DNA from: Leucobacter komagatae
GTDB lineage: Bacteria; Actinomycetota; Actinomycetes; Actinomycetales; Microbacteriaceae
Assembly: GCF_006716085.1 (NCBI RefSeq)
Contig: NZ_VFON01000001.1
Location: forward strand, 2,356,001 to 2,420,000
Direction of reading: 5' to 3'
DNA: 64,000 nt
Both the position numbers and the translations under genes were made by a program. Positions 16,872 to 25,047 of this stretch are shown here, piece after piece; position 1 is the stretch's first letter, and each line of letters starts with the position of its first letter. Below the pieces are notes generated by a model, which saw nothing but the letters and a program-made list of their open reading frames with translations, ran no database searches and had not been told where the DNA came from.

Positions 16872-17804
16872 TTACGCTCCCGTCGTGGTCGCCGCGGCGG
16901 GCTGGGGTGTCGGTTCGGGGCGTCTGTTGCCCCGGTTCTTGAACGACGGAATGCGCTTCAGGAAGCCCCAGCGCGGCAGCAGCAGCGCCGCGATCACGAG
17001 GAGCGCGGTCATGAGCTTCATGTCGTCCTGGTTGAACCCGATGCGCAGCGCGCCGAAGATGATGATGCGGTAGAGCACGGCGCCGACGACGACAGCGAGG
17101 GTGGCGAGCCAGATCCAGCGCTGGCCAAGGAGCGCCTGGCCGAGAATCACGGAGGCGAGGCCGACAAGGATCACGCCGATGCCCATGCTGATGTCTGCAA
17201 CACCGTTGTACTGCGCGATGAGCGCGCCCGCGAGCCCGACGAGTCCGTTCGAGATCGACAGGGTCAGAATCTTCATGCCGTCGGTGTTCACACCGAACGA
17301 ACGGATCATCTGCTCGTTGTTGCCCGTCGCCTGGATCGCGAGGCCGAGGTCGGTCGACAGGAACCAGTCGACGAGCAGCTTGATCGCGAATACGACGACG
17401 AGGAAGATGAGCACGACGTACCAGGTCTTGCCCATCCAGCCAGCCTCGCGCAGCGGGCTGATGAGCGTCTCCTCGCGGAGGAACGGCAAATTCGACTTCC
17501 CCATGATGCGCAGGTTGATCGACCACAGCGCAATCATGGTCAGGATCCCGGCAAGGAGCCCGTCGATCTTGCCCTTTGTGTGCAGGATCCCGGTGACCGC
17601 GCCCGCGATCATGCCCGTCACCCCGCCCGCGAGCGTCGCGAGCAGCGGGCTTTGCCCGGCGTGGATGAGGGCGGCCGCGGTCGCGGCGCCCGTCGTCAGG
17701 CTGCCGTCAACCGTGAGGTCGGGAAAGTTGAGCACGCGAAAGGTGAGGTATACCCCGAGGGCGAAAATGCCGTATAGAAGTCCAACTTCGATTGCGCCAA
17801 TCAA
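16872..17804 (-). CDS. ABC transporter permease (TrpY-type)
   Basis: Protein of 310 residues with about eight to nine membrane helices and a short polar C-terminal tail rich in Pro/Ala/Thr. The stretch FRVLNFPDLTVDGSLTTGAA near the N-terminus and LAIQATGNNEQMIRSFGVN in the middle are characteristic of permeases of the branched-chain-amino-acid-like family that pair with PF04392 receptors. First of three transporter genes. It starts 64 bp behind the aminotransferase stop, so it may be read through from that gene. Confidence 0.88.
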   Translation of the reverse strand: MIGAIEVGLLYGIFALGVYLTFRVLNFPDLTVDGSLTTGAATAAALIHAGQSPLLATLAGGVTGMIAGAVTGILHTKGKIDGLLAGILTMIALWSINLRIMGKSNLPFLREETLISPLREAGWMGKTWYVVLIFLVVVFAIKLLVDWFLSTDLGLAIQATGNNEQMIRSFGVNTDGMKILTLSISNGLVGLAGALIAQYNGVADISMGIGVILVGLASVILGQALLGQRWIWLATLAVVVGAVLYRIIIFGALRIGFNQDDMKLMTALLVIAALLLPRWGFLKRIPSFKNRGNRRPEPTPQPAAATTTGA

Positions 17805-17868
17805 TTCGCGCCTCCTACTGTGTAGTGTTCATGCTCGTCTGCTCCGGCGTGAAAGCCGAGAGTAGCCC

Positions 17869-18945
17869 CTACAGCAGCGTTGCCGCAGCCGCAGAGACCT
17901 CGATCACCGCGTCATTCTCATGACGCGCACCGATGGAGATGCGAATCCCATCACCTGAGAAGCAGCGTACCGAAACTCCGCGCTTCGCGAAGACTTCTGC
18001 GATCCCGTCGCTCGCGGTGCCCGCGGGAGCCCACACAAAGTTCGCCTGCGAGTCGAGCACGGGCAGCCCCGCCGCACGAAGCTCGGTCGTCATGCGCTCG
18101 CGCTCGGCGACGAGCACGTCGATGCGCTCCTGCAGCTCGTCTTCCGCGGCGAGCGAGGCGACTCCGCCAGCCTGCGCCAGGGCGCTGAGTGCGAACGGCA
18201 CCGCCGCCTTGCGCAGCGCGTCGGCAACCTCGGGCTGGGCGACGGCGTACCCGACGCGGAGCCCGGCGAGGCCGTACGCCTTCGAGAAGGTGTGCAGCAC
18301 CGCGACGTTCGGGTAGCGCTTGAAGAAGTCGAGGCCGACCGCCGAATCAGCGTCGACATTGAAGTGCACGTAGGCCTCGTCGAGCACGACGAGCACGTGC
18401 TCGGGGACCTGCTGCATGAACGCTTCGACGGCGGCCTGAGTGACGGTCGTGCCCGTCGGGTTGTTCGGGTTGCAGACGAAGATGAGCTTCGTGCGGTCGG
18501 TGATCGCATCGGCCATGGCGGGCAGGTCGTGGCCACCGTCGGCCGTGAGCGGCACCTGCACGGGCGTCGCGCCCGCGAGCTGGACGAGGATCGGGTAGGC
18601 CTCGAACGACCGCCACGCGTACATGACCTCGTCGCCGGCCCCCGCGAGCGCGTGGATGAGCTGCGAGGCGACCTCAACCGAGCCCGCGCCGAACGCAATG
18701 TTCTCGGGTGCCACGTCGAGTCTCGCCGCGAGTGCGGCCGTGAGTTCGGGGGCCGCAATGCTCGGGTAGCGGTTTACCGACGCCGGGAGGGCTGCGGCGA
18801 GCGCGTCGAGCACCGACGGCAGCGGATCGTACGGGTTCTCGTTCGACGAGAGCTTCGCGCTCAGGCCGTCCGGGCCGAGCTGCGCGGGCTTTCCTGCGCG
18901 GTAGGAGGGGATGCTCTCGAACCCAGAACGGATCGACACTGACAT
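17869..18945 (-). CDS. hisC: PLP-dependent histidinol-phosphate / aromatic amino acid aminotransferase
   Basis: The start is the ATG at 18943-18945 (MSVSIRSGF). Protein of 358 residues, fold-type I aminotransferase, with SSNENPYDPLPSVLDAL (about 33-49), VCNPNNPTGT (157-166), DEAYVHF (189-195) and the PLP lysine Lys222 in FSKAYGLAGLRVGY. The N-terminal SNENPYDPLPSV form is that of HisC and of the actinobacterial aromatic aminotransferase Pat; the two cannot be separated by eye. There are no other his genes here, and a TrpXYZ-type transporter follows 64 bp downstream. Aromatic amino acid transamination is therefore the better contextual guess. Confidence 0.88.
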   Translation of the reverse strand: MSVSIRSGFESIPSYRAGKPAQLGPDGLSAKLSSNENPYDPLPSVLDALAAALPASVNRYPSIAAPELTAALAARLDVAPENIAFGAGSVEVASQLIHALAGAGDEVMYAWRSFEAYPILVQLAGATPVQVPLTADGGHDLPAMADAITDRTKLIFVCNPNNPTGTTVTQAAVEAFMQQVPEHVLVVLDEAYVHFNVDADSAVGLDFFKRYPNVAVLHTFSKAYGLAGLRVGYAVAQPEVADALRKAAVPFALSALAQAGGVASLAAEDELQERIDVLVAERERMTTELRAAGLPVLDSQANFVWAPAGTASDGIAEVFAKRGVSVRCFSGDGIRISIGARHENDAVIEVSAAAATLL

Positions 18946-19118
18946 GAGGGAACTCGCTTTCAAAGAGGCTGCGTCAATCCTACGCACCGGGGAGAGCCGC
19001 CCACCACCGCTTGCGCCACAGCTTTCGGCACACCGGCACCGCCTCTGTCGCAGATCAACGTTGGAAAGGCCTCCCCGTGCGGTCTGCCGGCATAACCAAC
19101 GTCGATTGCATACCAAAC

Positions 19119-19126
19119 GGGGGGGG
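19119..19126. repeat. Run of eight G in the hisC upstream region
   Basis: A homopolymer G8 lies in the 213-bp gap between the aminotransferase start and the permease stop. Such tracts can slip during replication and vary in length. Nothing else shows that this one acts as a switch. Confidence 0.4.
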
Positions 19127-19158
19127 AGGCGGAACCGGGTTCACCCCGCCTACCCCGC

Positions 19159-20580
19159 CTACCCTGGCAGGATCGCCCGCTTCTTCGTTCCGATGATCCA
19201 CCCCACGATGAAGGCAACAAACGGAATGAACGCGAGCATCGTGCTCAATCCGACGCCGCTGCTCGTCACGAGTGTGAAGTTCGAGAGCACCAAGGCCATC
19301 GCCCCGATGAGCCCAACGCAGGCGAGCGCGGGGAAGACAAGCGTGCGCCAAGTGCGGCCCTGACGGTGCTCGGGGTTGCGCGCAAAGTACACAATCACCG
19401 CGAGCGAGGTCGTAAACATCAGGATCGTCATGCCGACGGTCGCGACCCCCGCCATCGATCCGAAGACCCCGACGAGTGGGTCGACGCCAAAGAGCGCGAA
19501 CACCGCAAGCACGGCGAGCGCCGTGCCAGACTGCACGAGCGACGAGGTCGAGGGTGACTCGTGCTTCGGGTGGATCTGCGCCAGGCGCGCCGGCAGCACC
19601 TTGAGGCCCGCAAGCACGAACTGGTACCGCGCGATGACGTTGTGGAACGAAAGCACACAGGCAAAGAGGCTGGTGAGCAGCAGCACGTTGACAATGTCGC
19701 GACCGATGCGGCCGAGGTAGTCGTTCGTGGTGTCGAGCAGCATGTTGCCCTCACCAGCGAGGGTGCGCTGGGCGACGTCGAGCACGGAGTCTGGCCCGAT
19801 CGCGACGACGAACGCCCAGCAGGTGAAGGCGTAGAACCCGCCGATAATGAGCACCGAGATGTACGTGGCCCTCGGCACAGTCCGCTCGGGGTTGCGCGCT
19901 TCGTCGCGGAACACCGCGGTCGATTCGAACCCGATGAAGCCGGTGAGCGCAAACAGAATCGCGACGCTGATCGCCCCGTTGAGGAACGTGCTCGGCGCGA
20001 ACGATTCGAACGTGATGCCCGCGGGGCCGGGCTGGACGATGATTGCGAGGTCAAGGAGCACAACGATGCTGATCTCCGCCACGAGGGCGATGCCGAGCAC
20101 CTTCGCGCTCAGGTTAATGTGCCGGTACCCCAGGAACGCAACGATGAGCAACGTCACGAGCGAGTACAGCGGCCACGGAATGCTGGGGCCGCCGTAGAAC
20201 CTGATCGTGTCGTCGATAGCCCAGCCGATGTAGCCGTAGATTCCAGCCTGGATGGCGGTGTAGGCGACGAGAGCGACGACGGCGATCCCCATCCCCGGCC
20301 GTTTGCCGAGTCCGAGCGTGACGTACGAGAAGAACGCGCCCGCCTGCTTCACATGCGGCGTCATCGCGACGAACCCGATCGAGAACACCAACAGCAGCAG
20401 TGCGGCGATGAGGAATCCGACGGGCGCGCCCGCGCCGTTCCCAAGGCCGATGCCAAGCGGCATGTTGCCACCGATGACGGTGAGGGGCGCGGCGGCCGCG
20501 ACGACCATGAATACGATCCCGGCTGTGCCGAGGCGTCCCTGCAGTCGTTGCGGTTGCTCTGGTTGCTTCGTGTGACTCAT
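19159..20580 (-). CDS. APC-superfamily amino acid permease
   Basis: The start is the ATG at 20578-20580, preceded by AGGAGCC. Protein of 473 residues with about 12 membrane helices. LGTAGIVFMVVAAAAPLTVIGG (two parts of helix 1) and FALTGFIGFESTAVFRDEARNPERTVPRA are standard APC signatures, the second being the GFESTAVF/EARNP loop of YhdG- and amino acid transporter-like members. It is 37 bp downstream of a P1-family aminopeptidase and probably co-transcribed. It may import the peptidase's substrate or an amino acid released by it. Confidence 0.88.
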   Translation of the reverse strand: MSHTKQPEQPQRLQGRLGTAGIVFMVVAAAAPLTVIGGNMPLGIGLGNGAGAPVGFLIAALLLLVFSIGFVAMTPHVKQAGAFFSYVTLGLGKRPGMGIAVVALVAYTAIQAGIYGYIGWAIDDTIRFYGGPSIPWPLYSLVTLLIVAFLGYRHINLSAKVLGIALVAEISIVVLLDLAIIVQPGPAGITFESFAPSTFLNGAISVAILFALTGFIGFESTAVFRDEARNPERTVPRATYISVLIIGGFYAFTCWAFVVAIGPDSVLDVAQRTLAGEGNMLLDTTNDYLGRIGRDIVNVLLLTSLFACVLSFHNVIARYQFVLAGLKVLPARLAQIHPKHESPSTSSLVQSGTALAVLAVFALFGVDPLVGVFGSMAGVATVGMTILMFTTSLAVIVYFARNPEHRQGRTWRTLVFPALACVGLIGAMALVLSNFTLVTSSGVGLSTMLAFIPFVAFIVGWIIGTKKRAILPG

Positions 20581-20617
20581 AGCGGCTCCTTTGTCGCTGG
20601 GAAGGTGAATCGTTGGG

Positions 20618-21739
20618 TTAGTGGCCGTCTGCCCGCGGCCCCGCAGACATGGCCCGCTTGAGCATGTCGTGGTCAATCGCATGGGCGGTGACCCCGAACG
20701 GGCCGGTGAGGGTGTTCGCGGCCACCATGCAGTTGAGGATTGCCTCCTCTGTCGCCTCGATAACAAGGTCGAAGAATGCCGTCATCAGCTGCGGTGCCAT
20801 CATCGAGACATCGATCTTGGCGCGCTCGGTCGCCGCATTCTCGTCCCAGGCGTACGGTGGGATGCCGCGGTTGCCCGTCGAGAATGCGATCATCAGGTCG
20901 CCGCTGTACTGCTCGCCAGCACCACCCATCTTGCCGACCCCAAGCGCGGCGCGCTGCGCAAGCCTGTCGAGCTGGTGAGGGAGGAAGGGGGCGTCGGTCG
21001 CGACGACAACGACAATGGATCCTGATCCTGGTTCGTAGTGCCGCGGTGTCTCCGGCAGGGGCACTGCGTCCGCGCCGATGATGGCGCCGACGGGCACGCC
21101 GTTCACGCTGAGCCGTTCGCGCCTGCCGTGGTTAGCCTGCACGAACACTCCCAGCGTGAAGGTACCCGCCGACGTCTCGATGGTCCGCGATGACGTACCT
21201 GACCCTCCCTTGAACTCGTGGCAGATCATGCCCGTCCCGCCGCCGGTGTTGCCCTCGGCTGGGAGCTCCGAGGTCGCACTACGAAGCGCCTTAAACAGGT
21301 GCTCTTCGGTCACGTGGTGACCGTTGATCTCATTGAGCTGTCCGTCGTAGGTCTCGGCGACAACGGGGAGGCACCAGTAGCTGCCGGGCCCGCGCTTCGC
21401 TACCTGCTCTTTCACGAGCGCGTCGCGCACGACCCCGAGGCTGTGGGTGTTGGTGAGCGCGATTGGTGAGGTGAGCTCGCCGGACTCGCGCACCCACTCA
21501 AGCCCCGTCATCTCGCCGCTGCCGTTGAGGCGGTGGGTGCCCGCGAACACGGGTTCGTCCCAGATGCCGTCGTGGGGAACGATGACGGTGACTCCGGTGT
21601 TGACCGCTGACGGCTCCCCCGCCGTTTCCACACCACCGAGCGTCACCATCCCCACCGTTACGCCCGGAACGTCAGTGATCGAATTCTGTGGGCCGGTCGG
21701 GTTCTTCCCGATCGTGATGCCAAGGTCGCGTGCTCGCAT
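20618..21739 (-). CDS. P1-family (DmpA/BapA-like) aminopeptidase
   Basis: Protein of 373 residues, an N-terminal-nucleophile peptidase that self-cleaves into two chains. The conserved SITDVPGVTVG (about 20-30), INGHHVTEEHL, GGTGMICHEFKGGSGTSSR (about 167-185, the autocleavage/nucleophile region with Ser in GTSSR) and NHGRRERL are all present. Family members release N-terminal D- or beta-amino acids from small peptides and amides; the substrate here is unassigned. Starts at the ATG at 21737-21739 behind GAGGATGAG. It is divergent from a TetR gene and followed by an APC permease. Confidence 0.88.
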   Translation of the reverse strand: MRARDLGITIGKNPTGPQNSITDVPGVTVGMVTLGGVETAGEPSAVNTGVTVIVPHDGIWDEPVFAGTHRLNGSGEMTGLEWVRESGELTSPIALTNTHSLGVVRDALVKEQVAKRGPGSYWCLPVVAETYDGQLNEINGHHVTEEHLFKALRSATSELPAEGNTGGGTGMICHEFKGGSGTSSRTIETSAGTFTLGVFVQANHGRRERLSVNGVPVGAIIGADAVPLPETPRHYEPGSGSIVVVVATDAPFLPHQLDRLAQRAALGVGKMGGAGEQYSGDLMIAFSTGNRGIPPYAWDENAATERAKIDVSMMAPQLMTAFFDLVIEATEEAILNCMVAANTLTGPFGVTAHAIDHDMLKRAMSAGPRADGH

Positions 21740-21754
21740 GTACTCATCCTCAAG

Positions 21755-21777
21755 TTATTTGCACTGTAGGAAAATAA
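21755..21777. promoter_or_regulatory. Candidate TetR operator
   Basis: An AT-rich dyad TTATTT-N11-AAATAA lies 16 bp upstream of the P1 peptidase start and about 100 bp from the divergent tetR start. It also holds sequence usable as a leftward -10 region. Binding by the neighbouring TetR protein is inferred from position. Confidence 0.5.
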
Positions 21778-21873
21778 TGAGCCTTTGCGGGCAGAAACGC
21801 AAGGGGTAGCCGGAAACCGCCCCGCTTCTCGCTACGCTGGGGGCAACACTGTCGTCTGAATGGGAGGAGCCAG

Positions 21874-22482
21874 GTGGCGCGACCAAACACCCAGGCCCAA
21901 CGCCGTGAAGACATCCATCAGGCGGCGATCACGCTCGTCGGGCGATCAGACCTGGCCCAGATCACCATTCCCGAGATTGCCGCGACTCTCGGGGTCACCG
22001 CGAACGCGGTCAGGTACTACTACCCCGACATCGAAACGCTCATCGCAGAGCTCGCGCAGCGCTCTGACAAGCGCTTCTATCACGACAGGCTCGCACTCCT
22101 TGAGGAGCACTCTGACCCCGCGGTGCGGCTCGAACAGCTCATGAGCGCGGGGCTGCCGACCGGGCCAGAAGACGCCGAGTGGCGGGTCATCTGGATGGCC
22201 ATTCTCGACGCCGGCTTCAACCTCCAGAACCGCTCCGATGTGCAGTCCATCTACCACCGCCAGGTCGGGCTTTACGCGTCGGTGCTCGCGGACGGCGAGG
22301 CACGCGGCGTGTTCCAGCTGCGGCAGGACGCGCACGAGATTGCAATGACCCTCATGTCGATGGAGGACTACCTGGGGTATCGCATCGTCGCCAGGGATCC
22401 GCAGATCAGCCGTAACATTGCACTCAACCTCATGCGCGGCTACGCCGACTCGGTCACGAACCTGGGCGCGCCCGCCGCTTAG
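21874..22482 (+). CDS. TetR/AcrR-family transcriptional regulator
   Basis: Protein of 202 residues from a GTG at 21874 behind a GGGAGGAG ribosome site. The N-terminal helix-turn-helix spans about residues 9-55 (REDIHQAAITLVG, then ITIPEIAATLGVTANAVRYYYPDIETLI). The C-terminal helical domain is the ligand-binding part and ends in a short hydrophobic-poor tail. The ligand is unknown. It is divergent from the peptidase-permease pair across a 134-bp gap with an AT-rich palindrome, so it probably represses that pair and itself. Confidence 0.88.
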   Translation: MARPNTQAQRREDIHQAAITLVGRSDLAQITIPEIAATLGVTANAVRYYYPDIETLIAELAQRSDKRFYHDRLALLEEHSDPAVRLEQLMSAGLPTGPEDAEWRVIWMAILDAGFNLQNRSDVQSIYHRQVGLYASVLADGEARGVFQLRQDAHEIAMTLMSMEDYLGYRIVARDPQISRNIALNLMRGYADSVTNLGAPAA

Positions 22483-22498
22483 CTCGACAGGCCGGCTG

Positions 22499-22562
22499 CA
22501 GTTCTACAGTTCTACAGTTGTGCAGCTGTGCAGCTCTACAGTTGTGCAGCTGTGCAGTTCTG
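22499..22562. repeat. 8-bp tandem repeat, eight units
   Basis: Eight consecutive 8-mers of the form CAG-Y-T-S-T-R: CAGTTCTA, CAGTTCTA, CAGTTGTG, CAGCTGTG, CAGCTCTA, CAGTTGTG, CAGCTGTG, CAGTTCTG. It starts 17 bp after the tetR stop in the convergent gap before the PEBP gene. The units contain CAGCTG palindromes, so the array can also fold. No coding function is apparent. Confidence 0.85.
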
Positions 22563-22591
22563 CGCCCCACGTGCCCCCTGGCGCCGAAGAA

Positions 22592-22653
22592 CTGTGATCT
22601 GCAGTTCGAATGCCGACCACCTGCTGGGTGGGCATGTCTTCTGCAGATCACAG
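22592..22653. repeat. Long two-part hairpin in a convergent intergenic region
   Basis: Outer arms CTGTGATCTGCAG (22592-22604) and CTGCAGATCACAG (22641-22653) are perfect over 13 bp. Inside, ATGCC (22610-22614) plus CACC (22618-22621) pairs with GGTG plus GGCAT (22627-22635). It lies between the convergent tetR and PEBP genes and could act as a bidirectional terminator, though there is no T-run. It may equally be a mobile palindromic repeat unit. Confidence 0.65.
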
Positions 22654-22703
22654 GTCTTGCGGCTGGAGCGAGGGCGGAAAGCACTGAGGGCGGCAGAAGC
22701 CCC

Positions 22704-23258
22704 CTAGGCAGCGCCGCCAAACTCGCCCGTCGCCACGATGATCGCGCGAGCGAGCACCGCGTCGCGCATCATGAAGCCGAGTACCGCAGGCGTCGCCTGC
22801 GGGTCAATGTCGATGTGCTCGACGTCGAGCGCGTGCACGACGAACCAGTAGTGGTGCACTCCGGTGCCCTCGGGCGGCCCGGCGCCGACAAACGCGGGCT
22901 CGCGCTGTTCGTTCGGCATCGTGATCGCGCCCTCGGGAAGCAGCGCGCCGCCAGGGGCCCCGGCGCCCGCGGGCAGGTCGGTGACGCTCGCAGGGATGTT
23001 CGCGACCGCCCAGTGCCAGAAGCCCGAGCCCGTGGGAGCGTCGGGGTCGAAGCACGTCACTGCGAAGCTCTTGGTTTCGGCGGGGAAACCCGACCAGCTC
23101 AGCTGCGGTGAGCGGTTCGACCCGCCAGCGCCTTCGCCGTACAGCTCGGCGGGCAGTGGCTCGCCATCCTGAATGTCGGTGCTTGCGAGGGTGAACCCTG
23201 GTTTCTCCGGCATCCCGGCGTACGGGTTCAGCGCGCCGCGACTCGGGTGACTTGTCAT
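22704..23258 (-). CDS. PEBP / YbhB-YbcL Raf-kinase-inhibitor-like protein
   Basis: The start is the ATG at 23256-23258 (MTSHPSRGALNPYAG). Protein of 184 residues with the phosphatidylethanolamine-binding fold: NRSPQLSWSGFPAETKSFAV (about 48-67), then the anion-pocket signature CFDPDAPTGSGFWHWAVANIP, then the terminal HHYWFVVHALD strand. No signal peptide, so it is cytoplasmic. Bacterial members have no firmly established activity. It is divergent from the FadR-type regulator with a 100-bp gap. Confidence 0.88.
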   Translation of the reverse strand: MTSHPSRGALNPYAGMPEKPGFTLASTDIQDGEPLPAELYGEGAGGSNRSPQLSWSGFPAETKSFAVTCFDPDAPTGSGFWHWAVANIPASVTDLPAGAGAPGGALLPEGAITMPNEQREPAFVGAGPPEGTGVHHYWFVVHALDVEHIDIDPQATPAVLGFMMRDAVLARAIIVATGEFGGAA

Positions 23259-23358
23259 GCTCGCTACGCTACCCGGGAACACACGTTCTGGATAGCTGCC
23301 ACCCGATAGACTGGGCTGAATATCAGCGATGCAGCAGTGATGCGGATTGGAGTGCAGC

Positions 23359-24135
23359 ATGGCAGTCACGACCGGCTCCGAGCGCGCACGTGGTGCGCTC
23401 TCCTACCTTCGCCGCAAGATCTCGACGGGCGAGTGGGCGGTTGGCGAGCGGATCCCGATCGAGCCAGAGCTCGCCGACCAGATGGGCGTCGGCCGCTCGA
23501 CGGTGCGCGAGGCAGTGCGCTCCCTCGCAAGCATGGGCATGCTCGAGACGGCCCCGGGCCGCGGCACCTTCGTGCGCTCCGCGTCGCCGACGAGCTCCCT
23601 GCTCGACGAGTTTCTGGCTGACTTCTCGCTCGAAGAGATCCTGAGCTACCGCCGCGCCCTCGAGATCGAGGCCGCCCAGCAGGCCGCCCTGCACCGCTCA
23701 GACGAAGACCTCGCCGCGCTCGAACAGGCGACGATCGAAGAGGTCGGCTGCTCGCGCTGCCCCGTGCTCAGCTTGACGGACTCTGGTGACGGCGCGTTCG
23801 ACAGCCGCTTCCACCGGCTCATCTTCGACGCAGCGAAGAACCGGCTGCTCGCCGCGCTCTACGCCGGCATCAACGACCAGCTGCGCACCCCGCAACACCG
23901 CGGTCGCCTCGCGAACGTCGCTACGGGCGCTGAGATGGAGCGTGACCACCAGCGGGTGCTCGAAGCGATCCGCAAGCGGGACTTCATCGACGCCGTCCAC
24001 GCGATGGTCGATCACGTTGACCACGACGTTGTCATCGTGAACGAGCAGCAAGAGGTCGTACCGCCGCTCGCGCGCACCCCCGAGCAGCAGCAGCGCATCG
24101 ACGACGTGCGAGACGGGCGCCCCGCAACGGTCTAA
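23359..24135 (+). CDS. FadR/GntR-family regulator with FCD ligand domain
   Basis: Protein of 258 residues from the ATG at 23359 behind TTGGAGTG. The GntR winged helix covers residues ~8-72 (SYLRRKISTGEWAVGERIPI, then MGVGRSTVREAVRSLASMGMLET, then GRGTFVRS). An all-helical FCD domain follows, with the metal-site pattern of a His in FHRLIFDAAKN and later His residues in EMERDHQRVLEAI and HAMVDHVDHD. FCD regulators usually sense carboxylic acids with a bound metal. The target genes are not evident nearby. It could control the divergent PEBP gene or itself. Confidence 0.87.
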   Translation: MAVTTGSERARGALSYLRRKISTGEWAVGERIPIEPELADQMGVGRSTVREAVRSLASMGMLETAPGRGTFVRSASPTSSLLDEFLADFSLEEILSYRRALEIEAAQQAALHRSDEDLAALEQATIEEVGCSRCPVLSLTDSGDGAFDSRFHRLIFDAAKNRLLAALYAGINDQLRTPQHRGRLANVATGAEMERDHQRVLEAIRKRDFIDAVHAMVDHVDHDVVIVNEQQEVVPPLARTPEQQQRIDDVRDGRPATV

Positions 24136-24215
24136 CCGCGGCGACCATATTCTCCAGCAGACCAGCGGCTCTCAGTAGAGTGGCCGCAAGCTGCTGCAGA
24201 ACAGGAGAACACCTG

Positions 24216-25034
24216 GTGGTCATCAATGCTGTTTCAGGGAAACCACGGCCGCTCGCCGAGCGAATCCGCCGGTGGGTAGTCGTCGTCATCATCGTGTCGT
24301 TCTCGGCGGCGGCGCTCGCAGGGATCACCGTGCTGTTCGGCGACGTCGACACGGGGCCAGTGTTCGAGGTGCTGCTCAGCACCGCCCTCATCGGCACGTT
24401 CGGCGTGGCCGTGCTGTGCGGCGCGACGCTCCTCGCGCGTGCCTGGCAGGCCTTTGGCTGGGTCACGATCGTCGTCGCCATCGCGAGCCTCGGCTGGTGC
24501 CTAATGCTCGTGTGGGGTAGGTCGGATTGGGGTGACCTGACCTGGCGGCTCACGGCGACTGCGTCCACGGTGACAGCGGCGCTCGCGATCGCATCGCTGT
24601 TGCTACTCCTCGCCGGGCATCGCGCCGCCACCGTTCGGGTCGCGCTGTTCGCGACGCTCGGACTTATCGCCGTGGGCGTCGTGCTCACCCTCCTGCCGGT
24701 CTGGGATGTCGAGTTCGCGAACTTCGATACCTACCTTCGGGCGTTGGGAGTCGTGTGGATCCTCGCGGCGCTCGGCACGGTCGTGTTGCCAACAGTGTCA
24801 CTCATCTTGCGGAGGGCCCAGCCGGCGTCGCCAACACGGCCCGCGGCGGGCGGGCTGGGCCTCTCACTTACTTCCGTCGAGCGGATCAATACTGCAGCCG
24901 CGGCCGCAGGTATGAGCCCGGATGAGTTCGTCGACAGCATCCTTCCGGCCCCCACGGCACCTTCTTCAGCTGAGGCGACAGAGGCGGCAGAGATGGCAGA
25001 GCCACTCGGCGAGCGCCCTGACGCTGCCGGTTAA
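24216..25034 (+). CDS. Six-helix integral membrane protein of unknown function
   Basis: The GTG at 24216 is chosen because it follows ACAGGAGA; the in-frame extension upstream lacks such a site. The 272-residue protein has six predicted membrane helices, starting with WVVVVIIVSFSAAALAG and ending with VWILAALGTVVLPTVSLIL. A cytoplasmic tail of about 70 residues follows, carrying SVERINTAAAAAGMSPDEFV, which looks like a short helical domain, and an acidic Ala-rich end. I do not recognise a named family. It stands alone between the FadR-type regulator and the convergent MerR gene. Confidence 0.75.
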   Translation: MVINAVSGKPRPLAERIRRWVVVVIIVSFSAAALAGITVLFGDVDTGPVFEVLLSTALIGTFGVAVLCGATLLARAWQAFGWVTIVVAIASLGWCLMLVWGRSDWGDLTWRLTATASTVTAALAIASLLLLLAGHRAATVRVALFATLGLIAVGVVLTLLPVWDVEFANFDTYLRALGVVWILAALGTVVLPTVSLILRRAQPASPTRPAAGGLGLSLTSVERINTAAAAAGMSPDEFVDSILPAPTAPSSAEATEAAEMAEPLGERPDAAG

Positions 25035-25047
25035 GGCCGCGCAGCCA

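Noticed and set aside
16870..17526. A long N-terminal extension of the TrpZ-type ATPase
   Set aside because: The extension lies wholly within the permease gene in another frame; the ABC domain starts at the GTG at 16869.
19119..19126. G8 tract as a phase-variation switch
   Set aside because: It is not in a coding frame, is not between clear promoter elements, and single G8 runs occur by chance in high-GC DNA.
22499..22562. Octamer array as a CRISPR
   Set aside because: The units are 8 bp with no unique spacers and no cas genes are present.
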